Below, piece after piece: positions 35,979 through 47,288 of a stretch of DNA of 64,000 nucleotides. The notes beneath the pieces were generated by a model. That model did no database searches. It was not told the origin of the DNA and was given only the letters and a program-made list of their open reading frames with translations. The position numbers were made by a program, and so were the translations under genes. This DNA is from Episyrphus balteatus (taxonomy: Eukaryota > Arthropoda > Insecta > Diptera > Syrphidae), in assembly GCF_945859705.1 (NCBI RefSeq), contig NC_079134.1:40562576-40626575 (forward strand). Reading direction: 5' to 3'. Position 1 is the stretch's first letter. Every line of letters starts with the position of its first letter.

Positions 35979-37266
35979 GGCGATTTTAAAAATAAAACAC
36001 CTTGTGTTGATTCCAAAAGCGGGGTTATAAAAAGGGGAGTTTAATAAACGGGATGATAAAAAACTTGATTTTTAAAGCGGGGTTTAAAAAAAAAACAGGA
36101 TTAAAAAAAATTCGGATATTAATGGCAATTTAAAAAACAGGATTATGAAAAGCGGGATACCGAACCCAACCCGATTACAATAAACAAGTTCTCTTTTTTC
36201 GGTTTTAATTTATTTTCAAACTGGTTCAATTCTTTTCAAAAGTGCACTCAGCGGAGCGGGTGGGGGTTAGCTAGTTAATTATAAATGTACAAAATTTCAA
36301 TTAATTTCATATTAAAAATTCAGAGATAACGGTAAAAAGATGTTCTTTTTCTACACACGTTATATCTTTTGATCTAGTGCACATACAAATTTGATTTAAC
36401 TTTAATACACATGCTGATAACATAACCTTTCATTTGATATATCACAATTAACTGTACGAGCTCTACAAGTTACACAATCTTAAATTGAAAAACTTGAAAA
36501 ATACCTCAAAACATTTGTGGAGATCTGTTGACGATGATAAGTGTAGGAAGTACCGTAATCTCAGCTTGGAATTTCGATATAGTTGGCTTTAAAAAATTCT
36601 TATTTTTTTTTAGGCATGGTAGAAATATGAATCATACGTCATATAAAAGGTGAAATAACCTTTCAGATGATATACAATTTACTATAGGTTGTCATTTAAC
36701 AAAATATATTTGTGCTTATGGGATTATGAAAGTGGACTAAGTCACTTTTTGCGTTGTTTAAAGAAAAACTTACATAATAATTTTCTTATAACGATTTAAT
36801 TATATTTCTTTTATGAAGTCGCTAGAGGAGCAATAAAGAAGTTTATTAACTGCAATTTCGCTTTCAAATAAACTTTACCCCTTAAATAATAATTATTTTA
36901 AAGCTAAGTTTGAGGCCATTTTTAGGAGTGACTTAGTCCACTTTCGTAATAAAGGGCACATTTAATGGTGTTAAAAGAGAAAAAAGATTGATTTTTTTTT
37001 TGCTTTTTTGATAAAAAGTGATTTGGTTTGAAAAAAATAAGCTCTTTTTGTAGATTTTCTATAGACATGGAAGATATAAATATTTTGAGCTTATAATAGG
37101 CTTTCAGATGATATAAAATTAATATAGGTTTGCCATATAAAAAACATGTTTTTAAAGGAGATAGAATAAAAAAATAGGTAGATTTTTTCTTTTTTTTTGC
37201 AAGAAAAAATTTTTTTTAAGGTTTCACCTTTACCAAGTGTGAATTGCACACATGACTTTTTTTTTA

Positions 37267-37570
37267 TTAGCAATAAAAATTTATTTTCAATGCAAATATT
37301 TTTCAGTTCAGCAATAAATATTTTTTTTTTTAATATTCTTACAACTCTATTTGAACTTGAAAATTAAAAAAATATTGATTGCAACTGAAAAATATTTGCA
37401 TTAAACAAAATATTTATTGCAGAAATTTTTTTATTTGCAATCAATTTTTTTTTAATGCAAAATATTTTTATATGTTATAAAAATTTATTTTCAATGCAAA
37501 TATTTCTCAGTTGCAATAAAATGCAATTTTTTTTTCAGTTCAGCAATAAATATTTTTATTTTAAATATTT
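37267..37570. repeat. Foldback-like E element, right subterminal array
   Basis: Units with AATGCAAATATTTTTCAGTT and GCAATAAATATTTTT, partly the inverse of those at 33180-33427. The array immediately follows the E body. Confidence 0.5.
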
Positions 37571-39469
37571 TAATAACTCTGGTTAAAACGAACAGATCTT
37601 AATACCTATTTGTTTATTTTGTTCATCTTCCATCTTTTATGTCAATAAAGCTACTATTATATTAACTCTTGAAGCTATCCTAAAAAATACAGGAAATCCT
37701 GCTTAAACGTGCTCCGTCAACATAAACAAATTAAAATCTAATTGCTTCTTGCCAATTCTAATATTCTTAAATAACTGAAAGAGGTAAAATTTTAATTTTC
37801 TCTATTTTACAGTTTTCAAGATGTTTTTATTCTTATACTCGTATATTTGCTGCTAATATGGTAATTAGAATTACCTTGAAGCTTTCTACTTAGAGGTATA
37901 GTATTTTTATGTTATTAGAACATAGCCCTTCGGCATGCCAAACAATAATATTTGCGAAGCACACATTTCGCATTAATATTTCATGCTATTACCTCCTAAA
38001 GGACTTTTTTTTTAAATTTTATTATCAGTGTTATTCTCAAATTAATGGAATAATTGTAATAAAAAAGGCGAACTTTATACATTATAAAGTACTAGACAAA
38101 TTAACGACCTACTTGTTACTCTTTTATTGTGATTTTTGTTATGACCATAATTGACTACAAAAATAATAAAATCCATTTTGATGGAACAAAACATAATTAT
38201 TTCTTTGAATCCATAAATACTCTCTCTAGTCTGTTCTTAATAAGCTCCATTGTCGTGTATATTTATTTGAAGAACAAAAAAGAAATAAAGATAACGTTTT
38301 TAATTGGTTTAATTTTGGAAAGAAAAAATATCAGATTTCGAACCGCATCGTTTATACAGAAAAAAAAAAATAACTATAAAATTGTGATTTCAATTAATAA
38401 AGTAATAAAATTTATTTTCAAATTTTGTTATTTCATTTTTAACTGTGCTGGAAAAATGTAACACTGTATGTTATTTTTCTCCATAGCAATATTTTTATTG
38501 AAAAAATATTGCAAATGTCTGACGATTAGAATCTGTTTTATTCTTAATTGCCCTCAAGTGGTTGTTGAATTAAAATATTTATGTAATTATGATTCATTAA
38601 AAACTTGTTACATGTAAGATTTTAATAAAAATATATCTATTATTAGCTTCTACTCTGCATTTTTACATTGTGAGTTCACCCTCTACTGCATGAATTAAAA
38701 TTAATATTAATATTAAATATTTATCATTTAAAACAAAATAAAGTTAAATAGATACATTGCATTACAAAAGGTTAAGAATTACTTCAAATTTGGCTCATTT
38801 TAAGCCATGGAACCGAGAAAAGCAATTTGTTTTATCAGTTATATATAATTTTTCTGGTTCACATTCTTTCCCCTGTCGAAGTAAGTCTTGCTCCAACATT
38901 TTCACCCACTCCCAGATCTTAAAAAAACTAAAAAGTAATAAAATGATTGAAAAAAATTATAGGTAAGCCTCCCTCCCCCTAAATTTTTTATTGTTACGCT
39001 CCTGGAAATGGGGTTAACATAAAAAAATGTCTCCAAAAGCGAAGGGGCTCCGTTTCTGAAGTAAAACATAGCTTCCAAGCAAAGTAAAAATGTAAAGGAA
39101 CAAAATTTGCAAACAAAAAAATTTAACAAATTTTGTAGATTTAAAACCCCTTAATGCATACGAAGCCAAATATGGCTCCAGTACTTTTTGTCCTCCCAAG
39201 ACCAGGCCAATAATTTTTTTTCAATAAAAATTGGTTCATAGCATACATAATAAGACAATCGATCAAAAATAAATTTTTAATTCCACTTTTCTTTCCAAAC
39301 AAACGCAGTAATTAACACTTAAAGTATGAAAATATTCTACACTTTCGATTTCAATGCACACGACTGATCGACTCACCTGTGATTATAAAATACACCTTTA
39401 TTTTGTGTCGGACACACGAAAAAACTATCTCTATGGGTTCTCAGAAACACAAAGAAGAGGATTGTTTTT
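37571..39469. other. No gene or repeat recognised
   Basis: AT-rich DNA with several short open frames that look random (hydrophobic, no motif). No structured repeat was found. Confidence 0.45.
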
Positions 39470-40450
39470 ATTCTTTACCATTTTTTTTGCTTTTTTGATG
39501 AAATTTCATCGAGTTTAAAAAATTCTACCTCTTTTTGTAGATGTCCCATAGACCTGATCGATACATATATGAGTTTGGACAGTAAGCTTTCAGATGGTGT
39601 AAAAATTTTTACTGGTTGTTAGGGAAATAAAATGCACGACTGGGGTCGCACGTACTTGCTCTTGCAGTTCAAAGCACTTTTATGTTAGTCTACTTGTAGA
39701 TTTTAAAAGCTGCCTCTAAATTAAAAAAAAAAGATATTGGGGAAGAGCCGACATTTAGGGCAAAATTTTGTAAAATGAAAAAAATTTTTTTTGTTATTTG
39801 ACTTTTTTGAGAAAAAATAAAAATGCAGTTTTATTGCCACTGCTTTTTTACGTATACAAAGTTTAATCAAAATCGTTAGAGCCGTTTTCGAGAAATTTGC
39901 AATATCGTATTTTTTTGTATGGGAGGTATACGTTCTATACGAGATAGAAAAAAACAAAAAAAAAAACCAACTTTCAGAATTCCATAAAAATCATCTGTAC
40001 CAAATTTGAAGAAAATCCGTCCACCCGTTTAGGCTGTGGAAATGTGCACAGATGGACGCACAACCGCACAACCGCACAGACGCACAGACGCACGGACGGA
40101 ATTGCGAGACCCACTTTTTCGGAATTCTCCATCATCGTAATGTTGGTTTTGATTAAAACCTCAATTTTTTTTTCGACACGAAACCAATACTTGCCCTATA
40201 GAGCAAGTAAAAAATGGATTTAATAGCGTGAGAAGATAAAATTACGTGTTTTTTTTCGGTTTGTTTGATGAAAATGATTGTTTTCAATAAATTATTTATA
40301 TATTTTTTGCGCATTGTAAACATTTTAGTATGGCTTTATTCTTTAGGAAAATTTTTTAAGCTTTTTAATGGTTTCATTTTTTTTTTTTTTTAATGATTTT
40401 TTAAGGTTTCACTTCTACCACGTGTGAATTGCACACATGATTTTTTTTTT
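39470..40450 (+). mobile_element. Repeat family E, copy 2, split by family B
   Basis: E sequence at 39470-39624 (ATAGACCTGATCGATA, AAGCTTTCAGATGGTGTAAA) resumes at 40214 and ends at 40450 with TGTGAATTGCACACATGA, as in copy 1. The family B element 39625-40213 lies between. Confidence 0.6.
39625..40213 (+). mobile_element. HINE-like family B, best copy
   Basis: Starts AAATAAAATGCACGACTGGG like family A but differs downstream. It has a short CACAGACGCACGGACGG tract where family A has GTCY repeats, then GCGAGACCCACTTTTTCGGA and ATCATCGTAATGTTGG, and ends in a perfect-stem hairpin ACTTGC...GCAAGT followed by AAAA. No coding capacity. Confidence 0.7.
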
Positions 40451-40967
40451 TTTTTACCCCTAAATGGACTTATACCACTTTCATTAATAATAATAAAAAT
40501 TATAATAAATAAAAATAAATATAGAAATTATTTTAAAATTAAATTTAAATTAAAAACAACTTCTTTTCATGAATAATCAAGCTTATTAGGAATTGTATTT
40601 AGAGCCGTTTGCTCAAACAAAACTTAAGGATTTAAGTTCAACATAAAACCTTATGTGACAGTTTAAGTAGATGAAAAAGTAGAGAATAAAAGTTTATGTT
40701 GCACATAAATTATAATTATTTAAGACTCGTTTGCTGAATCGAAACTTAAGCATTTAAGTTCTACATAAATCCTTATGTGACAGTTTACGCAGAGCAAATG
40801 GCCCTAAGTTTCGTTTCAGCCCTTACCTATTAAGTTAAAAAAAAATAAAGTGGTTCTAAAAATTTTTCTTGGCAATAAAGAATGATCCTGAACTTTGCAG
40901 ACAATTTGTCTGCTGAGGTTTGAACAGCCACCAAAGTCGCAAAACTCGTCTGGTTTTGAAAAATTAA

Positions 40968-41345
40968 ACGCCAATCGCTTCGTTAAATAAAAATCTAAGG
41001 GCGATATGTTTTTAGTTTTTTTTTTTATTTGTCTTAACAAAAAAGTTATGGCCAAAAAACGCAAAAAAACACCAAAAAATTAATTTAAACATTTTTGGAC
41101 TTTCTTCACCACTGTAATAATGGACCCATTTTCAAAAAATAAATGGCAATCGCTTCGATTAATCAAAATCTAGGGGCGATAATTATAGTTTTTTTTAATT
41201 TGTCTTAACAAAAAAGTTATGACAAAAAAACGCAAAAAACACCAAAAATTATTAAACAAATTTTGGGCTTTCGTCACCACTGTAATAATGGACCCATTTT
41301 CATAAAATAAATGGCAATCGCTTCGAATTAATCAAAATCAATTTT
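40968..41345 (+). repeat. Tandem repeat, about 170-bp unit, just over two copies
   Basis: The words CAATCGCTTCG, TTGTCTTAACAAAAAAGTTA and CACCACTGTAATAATGGACC recur in order. CAATCGCTT starts at 40972, 41147 and 41315, periods of 175 and 168 bp. Confidence 0.75.
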
Positions 41346-41584
41346 TAGGCAGAGTATTTGCTCAAAGAATCTTTGCGAATCTATTTCCGTGTGTAAAGCC
41401 GGTTTATGGACTATGATTTTACGTGATAACGTCGTCAGAAAACAGGTTGTGTGCTTTTGTTTAAAATGAGTCAATTGAAGCGTTTACTTATTTCAAACAA
41501 TCATAATTTACAAGAAAAAGCTAGAAAAATACCTTTTTCATTTTCTCATTATATTAATTTTTTTTATTTTAAAAGCTTACAAAA

Positions 41585-42500
41585 AAAAAATTATGCAATT
41601 TTAAAGTCAAGTATTTCTTCTTAAGAATAAAACCATTTTAAAATTTTTACAATGCGCAAAAAGTATAAAAATAATTTATTGAAAACAATCATTTTCATCA
41701 AAAAGAGCAAAAAAAACATGAATTTTTATCTTCTCACGTCATTAATTCCATTTTTGTCACTAACAATCTATACAAAATTTTATACCTACTGAAAGCTTAT
41801 TGTCTTAGCTCAAAATATATATATTGATCAGGTCTATGAGACATCTACAAAAAGAGCTAGAATTTTTTGAACTCGATCAAATTTCATTAAAAAAAGCAAA
41901 AAAAAAAAACATTTATTTTTATGTTCTCACGCTATGGAATCAATTTTTTGTTTAACAACCTATAAAAAATGTTATACCATGTGAAAGCTTATTATTTCAC
42001 CTTTCATATGACGTATCAATCTCATTTCAAAGATGCCTACAAGAGAAGTTAGAATTTTTTAAAGTCAACCATGTCGAATTTCCAGACTGAGATTACGGTA
42101 CTTCCCACACTGGTGGCTGTTCGGGGGGCAACAGATCTCCACTGGTGTTTTGAGGTTTTTCGCAAGTTTCTTGATTTAACATTGTGTAGCTTGTAGTTAG
42201 TCTACCGTTATGTGTGATATACCAAATGAAAGGTAATTGTATCAGGATGCTCATAAAATTTTAATAAAATTTCTATCTGCTCTTGGTCAAAAGTTATAAC
42301 CTGTTGAACTCCAAAATTTTATTTTACCGTTATCTCAAAATTGTGTTTACGAAAATGATTGAAATTTCGCACACATTTAGTCGTGGTCATGGTCTATCAT
42401 TCCTGTATCTATTAAATAAAAAAAGATAAAAATAAAAAACGATGAAAATCGGTTAAAAACGGTCAAAAAACGTGTTTTTTAAAAACTTCTTTCTTCTGTT
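41585..42500 (-). mobile_element. Repeat family E, copy 3 (minus strand)
   Basis: The inverse of E: it contains CAATGCGCAAAAAGTATAAA, ATTGATCAGGTCTATGAGAC and ATTACGGTACTTCC. With copy 2 it makes an inverted pair around the tandem repeat at 40968. Confidence 0.6.
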
Positions 42501-43800
42501 ATTTAATCAAAACTCACTAAACGTTTCCAAGTTTTTGCACATGTATGCATGAGGCCAAAAGCTATACGTGTCCTATAAGTTTGAGATTTTTTGAACGCTC
42601 CAAACTAAAAATCAAAAACTATCCAAAAATACCCCTAAAAAAAAAGGTGTTTTTCAAAAATTCATATTTCGAAACGCAGAGTGTTGGAAAAAAATCCGTA
42701 ATAGATGCCTAATTTTTTTTTCCTCATCTTCATCATCACCTGGCACATTTAGAATTGTCAAAAAAAATATTCCCTACCAAAAATCATCATTTTGTCATAG
42801 CCCCAACTCGTGTTTAATGTTCAAACAAAACGTTATAGCTTAGTTTCAAATTTTTTTAGAATTTTTTCTTAAATGCAGTTATTCTTAAAATTAGTCTCAT
42901 CTATCTATAGCAAAAAAAAAATCAACTCTCTACAACTTCGCGTTTAGATTTTAGCCCAAATTTCATCATTACGTTTTACCCCTGTTTACCCTATTAAATG
43001 ACGGAATTTTTAAAAATCCTTCATTTGGATTAAGCTTTAGGTTATTATCTTTCAAATTTAATAGTTAATTTTTAATTTTGAATTGAAATTTTTGCGCGCA
43101 CTGCGAAAGTGCGAGAGTGGAACGGGAGAAAATGGCGTCACTTTTTTGTGGTTGCTGCCATGGTTCATCGATTTATAAGACGTTATCACGTCAAAATTGT
43201 TTGTAAATTACCATCCAATATACCGAAAACGGTGAGAACCTCAAATTTTTTGCTATGGAAATTTCACTTCTTGAAAGCAGGCTACAAGAACTTTTTTAAT
43301 TCAACAGGTTTAACAAAAAGAAAATTAATGGGGAAAAAATGGTATAAGCAAACAGATCCAAATAATATTATGTACTCCTATTAAAAAAATTTCCTATTGT
43401 TTTCTTAGTCAGAAAACTTAAAACTTCAATTTCAATTAGACGAAAATAACTATTAACCAAATTGTATGATAATTTCGCAATGTTGCCTTTTAATTAACAG
43501 CCGCACTAATTAGCAAAAATTGTCTAAAGAAATTTGAAAACAATTTAATGTTTGACATCAAAAATACAAAACATTTTCCTTCCAAATTAGCTAAGTTTTC
43601 AAAATTTTGTAAAAGATTTTTGAAGCAGACACAATTCTATGTCATTTTGTGTAGGTAGGTATATTAAAACAGATCAAAGTCAAAATTTGCATAGAAACTT
43701 GTATACGACATAGAATATTTTTTTCCATCTCAAAGTCATTGTTCTTTTTTTTTTTAAAGGACATCTTTTGTATATTTAGTTTAGACTTTTTTTCCTCTTT
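42501..43800. other. No gene recognised
   Basis: AT-rich. A plus-strand frame at 43109-43384 (91 residues, Lys/Phe-rich, ending near KWYKQTDPNNIMYSY) has no recognised motif and is probably chance, although its first 100 bases are GC-richer than the surroundings. Confidence 0.4.
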
Positions 43801-43839
43801 CCCGTGCGCACTCCAAATTGAATGCTCCACTTATCTAAA

Positions 43840-44031
43840 ACACTTGACGCGCACGTGAGGGTAGAATTCACCTGCCTGCAGGTACTGTTTCAGTCGCCTC
43901 GAGACGAGCCGAATCCTTCTTCTCTTGCTCTGTGCTTCGTTCTGTGTGTATACAATTCATTCTTCCTTTATGTATTGTTTTTTTTTTTTTTTATTCTTTT
44001 TAAACTTTTCTTTCGTTTAACTTTTGCAACA
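43840..44031 (+). promoter_or_regulatory. Promoter-like GC-richer island upstream of a candidate exon
   Basis: Bases 43845-43950 are GC-richer than anything nearby and include TCAGTC at 43890-43895, which fits the fly initiator TCAKTY. About 140 bases downstream lies an ATG in a good context (GCAACAATGTCC, 44032). No TATA box or DPE was found at the expected spacing. Suggestive only. Confidence 0.25.
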
Positions 44032-44100
44032 ATGTCCAGTTATTCTGATGATGATATTGAATGTGAAAGAATAAAACTGAGAAATAAAACAAACCAAAAG
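44032..44100 (+). CDS. Candidate first coding exon, unknown gene
   Basis: ATG with A at -3 opens a 23-codon acidic frame, MSSYSDDDIECERIKLRNKT then NQK, ending AAG|GTAGAA, a weak but possible donor. A possible continuation begins after TTATTATAG at 44458. There the frame SEAPAWHCYTNGFLFSYAAI, then EKELSPSSPTPSSF, stays open in matching phase 0 until a T-run at about 44620. I do not recognise the product. Against it: the donor is weak, the second piece runs into a T-tract, and no third exon is seen. It would lie upstream of cdc14 on the opposite strand, or inside a very long cdc14 leader intron. Confidence 0.22.
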
Positions 44101-44149
44101 GTAGAAAACTATTTTTTTTTTCTTTCTTAAAGCTTTCACATTCAAAAGG

Positions 44150-45540
44150 GGGGAAGTTTTTTTTTCCTTTCTATTCTTATGATTTTCGTGACTTAAACGA
44201 ATGGAAAATATAAAGTTACGAAATGAGTTGGACACAATTGACCATCTTTTTTTAGAAATGAGTTAAAATGTTAAATATAAAAATTAGAAAAAAATAAGGC
44301 ATAATATTGATTGTTAGAAAACCGTTTATCATTTCAAACTAAAAATCGAGTAGTTTTACAAATCCAAAAAATGCCCTTTAATTTTCAATATTCCCACCCA
44401 AGTTGAAAAAAAATAGAAAACTTTAAGTAAATAATTTTCCTCTATATTTTATTATAGAGTGAAGCACCGGCTTGGCATTGTTATACCAATGGATTTTTAT
44501 TTAGTTATGCTGCCATAGAAAAAGAACTTTCGCCCTCATCACCAACCCCATCCTCCTTTTTGGGTGTGATTTTGAGAACAAGGTTTTTTGATTATTCTGA
44601 GCGTTGGGCCTTACCAGTGCATTTTTTTTTTTTTTTTTTTTTTTTTGTAAAATGAACACCCATCAACCCGCGCATTATGAATTCGATTTTGTTGTTAGGG
44701 CTTGTTTCTGATATCTTTTTCGTTTTTTTATTTTTGTTGTCTTTTTGTTTGCATTTTTTAGCCAACGTTGACGCCACTCTAGAACTGAGTCTAGTAGTTG
44801 AAAAAACTTTTGAGTGTTGTTGCATCGATTGAGGAGAACAAAAAAAAAGTATGCCTATGCTATGTATGTAGGGATATATGAGATGAACTGATTCCATTAG
44901 TAAATCAAAATACAGAGACTAGGGGCAAAATTAAATAGAAATTGTACCTTTATAGATAGAGATCAATTTCATGAGGATTTATTTTTTATTTTATCAAATT
45001 ATATAATCGAGTTAAAATTGGAATTAGAAAGACTATAGGTACAAAAAGTTGAATAAAATAATAATTAAATTTCAATAAATTGAATACAAATTCTAGTTTG
45101 AAAACGAAAATTCACTGCATTATTCAAAAAAATGAAGAGTGATTTTCAATGGAATGTAGTAGTTTGGCCCACTGAGTCCATAAAACGAAATAATCCGGTT
45201 ATCTCGTCGATTCTGTAAAGGAATACAACAGCTTTAGTTTTGATTTCTGACAGAGATGTTGATAATTAAAGATGAATATCCTTTATCTCTATAGAATAGA
45301 TTTAAAATATATTAAAGTGAAGACACACCGTTAAGTAATAAAAAAATAAATGTTTTCCTTTTTCAGTTTTAACCTTAAATTTTTTTTATATCAGAGTTTT
45401 CTTGACTCACTGTACCGATCACTAAGAGTTTTTTTTTTAACTAAACAGTATAAAATTTTCACTCTCTTTTTGGTTCTTCAAGATCCTCATGCGGCTTAGG
45501 GTTCGTAAAGTCGCTAATGTCTTTTGGAAATGATTTTTTT
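44150..45540. other. No firm feature
   Basis: AT-rich. It holds the possible second exon of the candidate gene (44458-44620), a T-run of over 20 bases at 44623-44646, and otherwise unrecognised sequence. Confidence 0.4.
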
Positions 45541-45542
45541 TT

Positions 45543-46320
45543 AAGTGAAAACTTGTTTAGTATCGTAGTGATTTAAAATAAGATAAAACGAAAAAGCGAC
45601 AGGAAAAATCAAATGATTGTAACTTTTTTTTTAATAGATACATAGATGAATAAAATTAATACTGCAGATAGGTAATTAAATAAACTATAATTGTGCAAAA
45701 TTTCAATTAATTTCATATTCAATATCCTGAGATAACGGTAAAAATATGCATGCTGATAGTATTGCCTTTCAATTAACTTGTTTCTCTATGATGGAATAAT
45801 AATGTACCTTTCATTTAATATATCACACATAAAGGTAAGTGCTTTAATAGTTACACAATCTTTAATTGAAAAACTTGAAAAATACCTCAAAACACGAGTG
45901 TAGGAAGAACCGTAATCTCAGTTTAAAAAATTCTTACTTTTTTTTTGTAAGCATGGTAGAAATATGATTGATACGTCATATAAAAGGTGAAATAATAAGC
46001 TTTCAGATGATATAAAATTTATCATAGGATGTCATTTAAAAAAAAAATATATTTAATGGTGTTAAAAGAGAAAAAAGATTGATTTTTTTTTGCTTTTTTG
46101 ATGAAAAGCAATTGGGTTCAAATAATTCTAGCTCCTTTTGTAAATGTTGTATAGACATGGTCGATATTAATATTTTGAGCTGAAACAATAAGCTTTCAGA
46201 TGATATAAAATTATATTATAGGTTGTCATATAAAAACATGGATTTAAAGGTGATAGAATAAAAAAAAAGGTAATTTTTTTTCGATGTTTTGCAAGAAAAA
46301 TGATTTTTTAAGGTTTCACG
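45543..46320 (+). mobile_element. Repeat family E, copy 4 (lacks the Helitron)
   Basis: Matches E copy 1 through AAGTGAAAACTTGTTTAGTA, GATAGGTAATTAAATAAAC and CAATTAATTTCAT, then the AAGCTTTCAGATGATATAAA modules. At 45680/45681 it passes straight through the point where the Helitron interrupts copy 1. Its 3' end breaks off at TTAAGGTTTCAC. Confidence 0.7.
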
Positions 46321-47288
46321 TAAAGTACAAAAACTTCCTTAAAATCAATAAATAATTCCTTTATAAAATCAGCAACAAAAACAAAATTTTCAAATAATTT
46401 CCCAAAAATGTGAAAATAAAGAAGAAAAAAACTGGTTGTGGCCACATTTCCACATTTTTAAATTTGTTGAAATTTTTTTATCTTTCAAGAAGATTAATTT
46501 CACCCAATGTTCAAACTGTAAAAGTATGCCTTCTTTTACAAAACTAAAACACCGATTAAAAAAAAAAACAATTCTTGTGGAAGATGTTTCGTAATCAAAA
46601 AAGTACCTAAGTTCGGGAACGGCGGCTATTAAGAAAATCTGCCCTAAACCTTGTTCGGGAGATAGTAAAAAAAAAAATGGTTGTTTATCATCGTAAGATC
46701 TCTAACCTTCGTTGATTTCGGGCATTGCAATGTTTGTAGAAAACAAAATTACTTGCTGGGGTCCTCCATATTATCTCCCAGCATTGTAAAGGGAAAACTC
46801 TGATGCAATATTCCGAAATTTTTTCAAATATTTTTTTTTTTATTTGTTTAAAATCTGGCAACAGGGTAAAAAAATATTGCAAAAAAACTCTTCAACGAAT
46901 GAAAAAAATCACACTTCCTTACAAAAAAATACAAAATAAACTAGGTAATGAAGTTACCCCAAAATAATAATGCACCTTAAATGAATCTAAAAGCTAAAAT
47001 TGAAGTGAAACTTCTCAGCATCTGAAGCTGATGATTCATGAAGAGTATCGGAATTAAGTTTTAATCTTTGATTCGATTTTTTATTTCTTTCAGTAAAATT
47101 TTAAAATTAAACCGTCACCGTTTATATTGCAAAAGAAAAAAAAAACTCAATATCATTAATTCATTTCCGGCCCTTATAGTACAGGTAAAATAGGCATTTT
47201 AAAAAAAAAATTGTTACACTCATGAAACTTGTCAAAAAGATTGCTTTTAGGATAAGAACCAAGTACATAAAAAGTCTATAAAAAAAAG
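46321..47288. other. No gene or repeat recognised
   Basis: AT-rich DNA; scattered short frames without motifs. Confidence 0.4.

Larger units (their letters stand above)
34496..36173. mobile_element. AATCCCG-array inverted-repeat element (hAT-like), inside the Helitron
   Basis: The left end GGAATGGGAGCGGAATCCCG and the complement of the right end match at about 20 of 26 positions. Six or more AATCCCG words follow on the left (34510-34660), and inverted CGGGAT/GCGGGG words crowd the right (36020-36160). The flanks share TACAAT (TCTACAAT and ATTACAAT), a possible degraded 8-bp duplication. Its interior is occupied by later insertions (34911-35978). No transposase frame. Confidence 0.55.
33568..36274 (+). 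mobile_element. Helitron, inserted in repeat E and itself interrupted
   Basis: Starts TCTTATATATAAAAGAGAG and ends GGGGTTAGCTAG, immediately preceded by a small GC-rich hairpin (CACTC...GGGTG, 36245-36262). It lies between A and T with no target duplication: AATTAAA|TC...CTAG|TTAATTATA. These are the defining Helitron features. The paralogous E copy at 45680 shows the unoccupied site. A helicase C-terminal remnant at 34235-34475 confirms the class. A second transposon (34496-36173) sits just downstream of the helicase stop. The Rep domain and most of the helicase are missing, so it is not autonomous. Confidence 0.88.
33428..37266 (+). mobile_element. Repeat family E body, copy 1, split by a Helitron
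   Basis: E sequence occupies 33428-33567 and resumes at 36275-37266; the block between is a Helitron. Joined, it matches the uninterrupted copy at 45543-46320 (AAGTGAAAACTT...TAGGTAATTAA...CAAAATTTCAATTAATTTCAT). The E body contains a loosely repeated module with AGCTTTCAGATGATATAAAA and GCTTTTTTGATGAAAA. It ends at TGTGAATTGCACACATGA (37239-37257). Non-coding; class uncertain. Confidence 0.65.

Noticed and set aside
43109..43384. 91-residue plus-strand frame as a gene
   Set aside because: No domain, no splice context and Lys/Phe-rich composition typical of AT-rich chance frames.
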